NCBI GenBank assembly: GCA_037190175.1
Contig: JBBCJM010000109.1
Span: 1-29,972 of the forward strand
DNA from: JBBCJM01 sp037190175
GTDB lineage: Bacteria > Pseudomonadota > Alphaproteobacteria > Rhodobacterales > Rhodobacteraceae
Direction: 5' to 3'
Length of the DNA stretch: 29,972 nucleotides
Under the pieces are notes generated by a model that was given only the letters and a program-made list of their open reading frames with translations, was not told where the DNA came from and did not search any database. Shown in pieces: positions 25,647 to 29,972 of this stretch. How positions within the stretch are numbered: position 1 is the stretch's first letter; each line of letters opens with the position of its first letter. The position numbers were made by a program, and so were the translations under genes.

Positions 25647-26755
25647 GTCTTCCGCCACACAAGCCGGTCGTCGTTTGCAAGCTGATGACAGACGCCGCGC
25701 TTATCCTGCACCCTGGTCACCTCGATCAGGCCGTTCGCGGTCAAGGGCAGGCTCACGGCAGCCTGGGTGACGGCATTCACGCGCGCCAGCGCGTCGGCGT
25801 GCGTGGTCGACTCCCCGATCTCGACCACGCCCGCATAGACCTCATCCTGAAGATGCTCGAACGTCCCGGGCGGGACATTGTCCCGCGCGAAGTTACGCAG
25901 CGACTCGGCATGGTAGAAAAACTCACGCTGGCGGCCGTAGTGCCGCGCCAGCTCGGGCCAGGGCGCGAGGGCGGCCGCGTCGGCAACGACAGCCTTCTTG
26001 TGGTCTGCGTACGCATCGAGCAGCTGTTGCAGGTAGCGGCTCTCATGCGCCGCAACTTCCGGCGGGGGCGGCTCCGGGTCAGGGCGCTCGGGAAGGCCCC
26101 CGCCGAAGCGGGCCGCATGGTAGGGCGTCTTCCGATGCTCCTCGATGGCCTCCAGCGCAGTCTTGAAGGTGAACCGGGAAAAATCGGTCCCCGAGACGAA
26201 CTTCTCGAAGTCACCGGTCAGCGGGATGGTTTGCTTCCCGGTGATTGAACCGGCACACCAGTTGTCCCACTTGTCGTATAGCGCCGCCTTTAATCCTTGA
26301 GGATTGAGCAGCAGCCTTTTCAGGCCCATCCCGCAGTCTTTCGGAGCCATGAAATAGTATGCCCTCGGCAGGGCGAATTTCCCCCCATGGGCATGCCAGA
26401 GGCATTTGGCGATCTCGGGAATGGCAACCGCCGGCGTCAGGGGATCGCTGTAGTGCTTGCACTGGTAGTTGTCCCAGATGCCGTGAAACGCAGCATCATC
26501 GGCAAGCCCCGCAACGTCGACCCCCATGTCGCCCGCGCCGGACATGCGCACAACCTTCTTGTAGATAGTCCGCTGGTAGTGAACCCACTCCTCGATGAAG
26601 CCTTCCCAGTCGTCGGGCGAAAACAAGAGAATCTGCTGCTGAGGTGGGAAAAGCCTCCCATGAACGATCATGCCAGCCGACGCAGGCTTCGGCGCGGCGG
26701 GGGGCGTCATTTCTGTGCAGGACGCCAGCAGTGCGTCAGGCTGACTATTGTTCAT
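25643..26755 (-). CDS. ABC-3C effector: restriction-endonuclease-like domain with C-terminal ABC-3C domain
   Basis: This 370-aa protein is the first gene of the operon. Residues about 30-145 look like an Mrr-type PD-(D/E)XK nuclease: E54/E55 in 'GFIEEWVHYQ', D76/D80 in 'GAGDMGVDVAG', and the Q98-x-K100 strand in 'DNYQCKHYSDPL'. 'IAKCLWHAHGGKFALPRAYYFMAPKD' then gives the fold's helix and strand. Residues about 190-370 are the helical ABC-3C C-terminal domain that should contact the other components. The role inferred is a DNA nuclease held inactive until the ATPase signals. The ATG at 26755 is chosen over an in-frame TTG at 26767; the first 28 residues look disordered. Confidence 0.87.
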   Translation of the reverse strand: MNNSQPDALLASCTEMTPPAAPKPASAGMIVHGRLFPPQQQILLFSPDDWEGFIEEWVHYQRTIYKKVVRMSGAGDMGVDVAGLADDAAFHGIWDNYQCKHYSDPLTPAVAIPEIAKCLWHAHGGKFALPRAYYFMAPKDCGMGLKRLLLNPQGLKAALYDKWDNWCAGSITGKQTIPLTGDFEKFVSGTDFSRFTFKTALEAIEEHRKTPYHAARFGGGLPERPDPEPPPPEVAAHESRYLQQLLDAYADHKKAVVADAAALAPWPELARHYGRQREFFYHAESLRNFARDNVPPGTFEHLQDEVYAGVVEIGESTTHADALARVNAVTQAAVSLPLTANGLIEVTRVQDKRGVCHQLANDDRLVWRKT

Positions 26756-27211
26756 AAAGAACACCAACGACTACAAAGTTCACCGCTCCCCCGTGCGGCA
26801 GCTGCCGCATTTGCCGCATTCTGTTAGCGCCAAGGGCGAAGGAACCGCTTTTTCATTCCCGCTCGTGCACAACCCACATGCTGTCATAGGATGGCCGAGC
26901 GTAACAAGACCTATGGCCGACAGAAAGCGCTGAAGCCGACGGTTGCCGACGCCTAGGGAGCACACAAGTTCGAACTGAGGCTCCCGCCTTCCTCGACTGG
27001 CCGGTGGCTTGGAAACGCTGGAGGTCCGAATGCTCGCGTCATCCATGCTGGACCTCCACCCAGTCCACAGGGTGAATCACATGCGCGGTGAAATAGGAGT
27101 CCAGATTCCGTCAGACCTGATCCCACTCTAGTCACGCTCTCGATCGTCCGCAATGGGCCGCTGTTGCTGCATGCGCTGATCCCGGCCCCGCGGCGTGGAC
27201 CATGCGGCGGC
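26756..27211. other. 456-bp spacer between the ABC-3C operon and the XRE gene
   Basis: No gene is supported here. The part next to 26755 holds the operator-like repeats at 26794-26819 and presumably the ABC-3C promoter. From about 26890 a tiny frame (ATG at 26892, about 21 codons) and several competing short frames have no family features. The mixed composition suggests decayed mobile-element sequence at the cargo boundary, but no inverted-repeat ends are recognised. Confidence 0.4.
26794..26819. promoter_or_regulatory. Operator-like palindrome plus extra half-site upstream of the ABC-3C operon
   Basis: TGCGGCAGCTGCCGCA (26794-26809) is a perfect 16-bp palindrome, followed after 2-3 bp by another TGCCGCA half-site (26813-26819). 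The cluster lies about 40-65 bp before the minus-strand start at 26755, a usual position for a repressor site. The XRE protein encoded at 27212 is a possible ligand; this is inference from proximity. Confidence 0.45.
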
Positions 27212-27448
27212 TCACTCGCCTGTCGACGACGACGGGGGTGTGTCATCGAGCAGGGCGCCGATGCTGACGCCGAGGGCGGTCGCGATCTTCTCCACGACGG
27301 TGATGGTCGGGTTGCGGGCGTAGCGCTCGAGATCGCTGATATAGGTCCGGTGCAGCCCGGCCTCGTCGGCAAAGGCCTCCTGGCTCAGGCCCCTGGCCTG
27401 GCGCAGCTTGCGGAGGTTCGAGCCGAGACGGTGGCGGACATCTTCCAT
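27212..27448 (-). CDS. XRE-family transcriptional regulator
   Basis: This 78-aa protein is almost all Cro/C1-type helix-turn-helix: 'LGSNLRKLRQARGLSQEAFA' then 'AGLHRTYISDLERYARNPTI' and 'VVEKIATALGVSIGALLDD'. The 'HRTYISDLERYARNP' recognition helix and loop are canonical. It is divergent from the nuclease-like gene at 27551, with about 100 bp between that contains a 10-bp inverted repeat. It could control the element genes, the ABC-3C operon or both. Such small XRE proteins often act as element or controller (C-protein-like) regulators. Confidence 0.92.
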   Translation of the reverse strand: MEDVRHRLGSNLRKLRQARGLSQEAFADEAGLHRTYISDLERYARNPTITVVEKIATALGVSIGALLDDTPPSSSTGE

Positions 27449-27490
27449 GTCCAGACAGACAGAGGTTTGTCGTCATCCGGTCTACAGACT

Positions 27491-27547
27491 ATCAGTGACA
27501 TTCGGCTTGACTTCTATTGGCCGAGGGGCCGTGTTGGTGTCACTGAT
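27491..27547. promoter_or_regulatory. Paired 10-bp inverted repeats in the divergent XRE / nuclease-like intergenic region
   Basis: ATCAGTGACA (27491-27500) and TGTCACTGAT (27538-27547) are perfect reverse complements with 37 bp between. TTGACT (27507-27512) lies inside and could be a -35 box for the plus-strand gene at 27551. The arrangement suits two operator arms read by the XRE dimer or tetramer, or a large stem-loop in the plus-strand leader. Confidence 0.5.
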
Positions 27548-27550
27548 CGT

Positions 27551-28096
27551 ATGAACACGGGCGCGACGATGCTGGAAGAGCTGCCGGGGGAACCGCAGAT
27601 CAGGGCCGCAGGGGCGAGCCCGGCGCGCAGCTTCACGACCAAGCAGATGGGCGATGCCTGCGAGATGCTGATCGCCGCAGAGCTGACCCTGGCGGGCATT
27701 CCGGCCCTGAAGGTGCCGGACAACTGGCCGCACTATGACGTGATCGCCCAGCCGCCCGACGGACCGGCCCAGCGCATCTCCGTGAAGTCGCGCACCTTCA
27801 GCCGGGGCCCGGCCTATGTCGGCTACCAGGAACCCGACCAGTTCGACTGGCTCGCCATCGTCGTTCTCGCGCCGGAGAGCAGTTCGGTGCGCACCGTCTA
27901 CCTGGTGCCGCGGGAGGAGGCCGGCCGGGTGGCCCGGCGCGACAAGCCGACCAGCAGGACGGCCAACGAGCGCTACTTCCGCATCGACCAGCTCGAGGGC
28001 CTGTTCGCCCGCTATCGGGACAATTTTGCGCTGCGTCCGGCCGGGATTGCACCTGGAGTTCCCAGTGCCGGTGGGCCTGGCACGCTGGCCGGCTGA
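27551..28096 (+). CDS. PD-(D/E)XK nuclease-like protein
   Basis: This 181-aa protein has a probable PD-(D/E)XK core. A helix with E38/E44 ('GDACEMLIAAELTLAGIPALK') is followed by D63 in 'HYDVIAQ' and the 'RISVKSRTF' strand with K79. 'QFDWLAIVVLAPE' then resembles the third strand of such folds. The tail (about 160-181) is Gly/Pro-rich. It could be a nuclease or a catalytically weak homologue acting as a transcription or element accessory; no specific family is assigned. The start at 27551 is chosen because sequence upstream is the shadow of the XRE gene and intergenic repeats. No strong Shine-Dalgarno is visible. Confidence 0.75.
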   Translation: MNTGATMLEELPGEPQIRAAGASPARSFTTKQMGDACEMLIAAELTLAGIPALKVPDNWPHYDVIAQPPDGPAQRISVKSRTFSRGPAYVGYQEPDQFDWLAIVVLAPESSSVRTVYLVPREEAGRVARRDKPTSRTANERYFRIDQLEGLFARYRDNFALRPAGIAPGVPSAGGPGTLAG

Positions 28097-28339
28097 CGAT
28101 CCGGAAATCGCTGGCCTGCGCAGATCGCCCGGGGTGGGGCTGTTTTGCCCTCCGCCTCGAAACCTGCCGTTCGTAGCTTGCCCTGCGATCCTGCGGTCCT
28201 CGATCTCGGTAACCTGCCGAAGGTTCTGCTGGACTTCGGCCCGAGCGCAAGCATGGGTCGGACCCATGCCCGGCCGAGCCCGGGCTTCTCCTGGTACGGC
28301 GCGCGCGACGGGCGCGGCCCCGAAGCACAGGAGACCAGC
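28097..28339. other. Spacer before the recombinase operon
   Basis: No gene is seen in this stretch. It ends with AGGAGA ahead of the DUF3489 start and probably carries the promoter of the DUF3489-DUF2924-recombinase operon, though no clear -35/-10 pair stands out. Confidence 0.4.
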
Positions 28340-28912
28340 ATGACGAAGAGCAATCCCCACAAGCCGAATGGCCAGGCGCCGCGCAAGCCGCGGGCGCGCG
28401 CGTCGGCGGCATCAACGGTCGGAACGCCCCCGGTATCGCCGGAACAGGACATTGCCGCAGGCAAGCCCGAACCCGCTGAGGCTGCCAGCCAGATGCTGGG
28501 GAAGGCCCCCGTGGCAGCCGACCAGCGCCCCACCGCCACGCAGCAGGGCGCTGCCGGCCGCGGGGATCGGCAGCCGCCGCGCCGGACCAAGTCCGCCCTG
28601 CTGCGCGAGATGGTGCGCGCGCCGGACGGCGCCAGCCTGACCGACCTGATCGCCGCGACAGGCTGGCAGGCCCATACGATCCGCGCCGCCCTTACCGGCC
28701 TGCGCAGGAAGGGCCTGGTGCTGGAACGGCGGCGGGTCGGCGACGCCACGATCTACCGCAGCGTCGGTGAGGCATCGGATGTCGGACCCGCGGCGACGGA
28801 ACCGGGCGGGCGCGAGGGCTGGAACCGGGGCGACCGCGGGATGGACAGCACCGGCGAGGGGACTGGTGAGGCCGGCGCCAGCTCCTCTCCTGCCGCGGTG
28901 TCCGCGCCGTGA
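28340..28912 (+). CDS. DUF3489 (helix-turn-helix) protein
   Basis: This 190-aa protein has a disordered, Ala/Pro-rich N-terminus (1-80) and a winged-helix DUF3489 domain at about 82-142. The domain reads 'TKSALLREMVRAPDGASLTDL', then 'ATGWQAHTIRAALTGLRRKGL' and 'RVGDATIYR'. The start is set at 28340 by AGGAGA 6 nt upstream; the longer frame from 28145 has no conserved N-terminus. It heads a three-gene operon with DUF2924 and a serine recombinase, an association I recall as recurrent in alphaproteobacterial elements, so a role in recombination control is plausible. Confidence 0.88.
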   Translation: MTKSNPHKPNGQAPRKPRARASAASTVGTPPVSPEQDIAAGKPEPAEAASQMLGKAPVAADQRPTATQQGAAGRGDRQPPRRTKSALLREMVRAPDGASLTDLIAATGWQAHTIRAALTGLRRKGLVLERRRVGDATIYRSVGEASDVGPAATEPGGREGWNRGDRGMDSTGEGTGEAGASSSPAAVSAP

Positions 28913-29394
28913 CCATGATCGCCGATCTCGAAGCGATGGACCGGGGCGCCCTGGCGGCGCTCTGGTCGGAGCTGCTGGGCGGGCCGGTACCGAAGAGCAT
29001 GAGCCGGGTGCTGCAGCGCCGGTTCCTGGCCCATGCCCTTCAGGTCCGTGAACGGGGCGACCTCGCGCCGGCGCTGGCCGCCCGGCTCGACCGGCTCGCT
29101 GCGGGGACGGAGCGGAAGGCGACGCCGCTCCTGAACCCCGGCGCGCGGCTGCTGCGGGCCGGGAATGGGGTCACCCATGTGGTCGATGTCGAGGCGGACG
29201 GCTATCGCTGGAACGGCACCCGCCACGCCTCGCTCTCGGCCATCGCCCGCGCCATCACCGGCGCCCGCTGGTCCGGGCCGCGCTTCTTCGGCCTCACCGC
29301 CACGGAGGCGGCGCGCGAGGCTCGCGGAAGGGCCAGACGCGCTGCGGCGGCACATGCAAGGCGCGGGCAGCAGCGCGAGGAGGCCCGGCCATGA
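28909..29394 (+). CDS. DUF2924 protein
   Basis: This 161-aa protein matches DUF2924: 'ALAALWSELLGGPVPKSM', then 'RVLQRRFLAHALQVRERG', 'NPGARLLRAGNGVTHVVDV', 'DGYRWNGTRHASLSAIARAI' and the hallmark 'GARWSGPRFFGL'. The basic C-terminal tail (about 134-161, Arg/Ala-rich) could bind DNA. Either the GTG at 28909 (GTGA overlap with the preceding stop) or the ATG at 28915 is the start. It overlaps the recombinase start by 4 nt. The family is consistently found beside serine recombinases and may be a recombination accessory; that role is inferred. Confidence 0.9.
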   Translation: MTMIADLEAMDRGALAALWSELLGGPVPKSMSRVLQRRFLAHALQVRERGDLAPALAARLDRLAAGTERKATPLLNPGARLLRAGNGVTHVVDVEADGYRWNGTRHASLSAIARAITGARWSGPRFFGLTATEAAREARGRARRAAAAHARRGQQREEARP

Positions 29395-29972
29395 CCCCGA
29401 AGCCTGTGATCCGCTGCGCGATCTACACCCGCAAGTCCTCCGACGAGGGCCTGGATCAGGAGTTCAACTCGCTCGACGCCCAGCGTGAGGCCTGTGCCGC
29501 CTATATCGCCAGCCAGCGCCACGAGGGTTGGAAACTGGTGCCGCAGCGTTTCGACGACGGCGGCCTCTCCGGCGGCACGCTGGAGCGGCCGGCCTTGCAA
29601 CGGCTGCTGGCCGAGATCGACGCGGGGCGCATCGCCATGGTGGTGGTCTACAAGATCGACCGGCTGACCCGCTCGCTGGCCGACTTCGTGCGGCTGGTCG
29701 AACGGCTCGAGGCCAAGGGCTGCTCCTTCGTCTCGGTGACCCAGGCCTTCAACACCTCCATCTCGATGGGCAGGCTGACCCTCAACGTGCTGCTGTCCTT
29801 CGCCCAGTTCGAGCGCGAGGTGACGGCGGAACGCATCCGCGACAAGATCGCCGCTTCGAAGCGCAAGGGACTCTGGATGGGTGGCATCGTGCCTTTCGGC
29901 TACGCCCGCCATCCCGATCCCCAGCGCAGGGAACTGGTGATCGACGAGGCGGAAGCGGAGATCGTCAGGCAA
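29391..29972 (+). CDS. Serine recombinase (3' end outside window)
   Basis: The first 194 residues of a large serine recombinase or resolvase are present. The catalytic domain has the nucleophile Ser in 'YTRKSSDEG' (S16). 'SLDAQREACAAYIAS' and 'FDDGGLSGGTLERPALQRLL' follow. The active-site Arg region is 'VVYKIDRLTRSLADF' (85-99), and the long helix-E region is 'LLSFAQFEREVTAERIRDKI'. 'GGIVPFGYA' begins the recombinase domain. The ATG at 29391 lies in an ATGA overlap with the DUF2924 gene. This enzyme probably moves the element that carries the defence genes; the attachment site is not visible. Confidence 0.95.
   Translation, partial: MTPKPVIRCAIYTRKSSDEGLDQEFNSLDAQREACAAYIASQRHEGWKLVPQRFDDGGLSGGTLERPALQRLLAEIDAGRIAMVVVYKIDRLTRSLADFVRLVERLEAKGCSFVSVTQAFNTSISMGRLTLNVLLSFAQFEREVTAERIRDKIAASKRKGLWMGGIVPFGYARHPDPQRRELVIDEAEAEIVRQ

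Noticed and set aside
26892..26957. Tiny frame beginning MAERNKTYG at 26892
   Set aside because: About 21 codons, no Shine-Dalgarno or family; perhaps a remnant, not a supported gene.
1..29972. CRISPR array, rRNA genes, IS element with intact transposase, replication origin
   Set aside because: No regularly spaced repeats, no rRNA sequence, no transposase motif and no dnaA/repA-type region were seen on either strand.

Overview
The window is very GC-rich, with dense, tightly packed genes and strong third-position G/C bias. The core genes (cobS of aerobic cobalamin synthesis, tgt, tRNA-Thr, an acetate kinase) look alphaproteobacterial, most likely Rhodobacterales (Paracoccus/Rhodobacter-like). 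This placement rests on gene content and recalled protein resemblance, not on a search.

Layout. (1) 1-6992 is chromosomal backbone. It holds a partial peptidoglycan-binding-domain protein (minus), a tRNA-Thr(CGT), and an unusual acetate kinase fused to a PduL-type phosphotransacylase (minus). Two adjacent toxin-antitoxin modules follow, Phd/VapC and ParD/ParE, each with a readable promoter overlapped by an inverted repeat. Then come cobS (minus) and the divergent tgt (plus). (2) 6993-11661 looks like the left part of an integrated element: an unknown 247-aa protein, a long gene-free stretch, a ParB-domain/DNA methyltransferase fusion, a DUF5681 protein and a small ORF. (3) 11662-23170 is a five-gene, translationally coupled plus-strand operon: N6-adenine methylase, a 917-aa protein of unknown function, DrmA-type helicase, DrmB (DUF1998) and DrmC (PLD nuclease). 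This is a DISARM-type anti-phage system, but its first two genes do not fit the two textbook classes cleanly. (4) 23299-26755 is a convergent three-gene minus-strand operon: SMC/Rad50-like ABC ATPase, a 'middle component', and a restriction-endonuclease-like effector protein. Together these form an ABC three-component (ABC-3C) conflict system. (5) 27212-29972 holds an XRE regulator divergent from a PD-(D/E)XK-like protein, followed by a DUF3489, DUF2924 and serine recombinase operon that runs off the right edge.

Interpretation. Genes 8901-11366 and 27551-29972 look like the backbone of a serine-recombinase mobile element. The DISARM-like operon and the ABC-3C operon sit between them as defence cargo. 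In the DISARM-like system the methylase would mark self DNA, and DrmA/DrmB/DrmC with the 917-aa protein would act on unmodified incoming DNA. The ABC-3C ATPase would sense an invader or DNA-end state and license the nuclease effector. The most novel candidate is the DISARM variant, in particular its 917-aa component, and its pairing with the ABC-3C system on one element.
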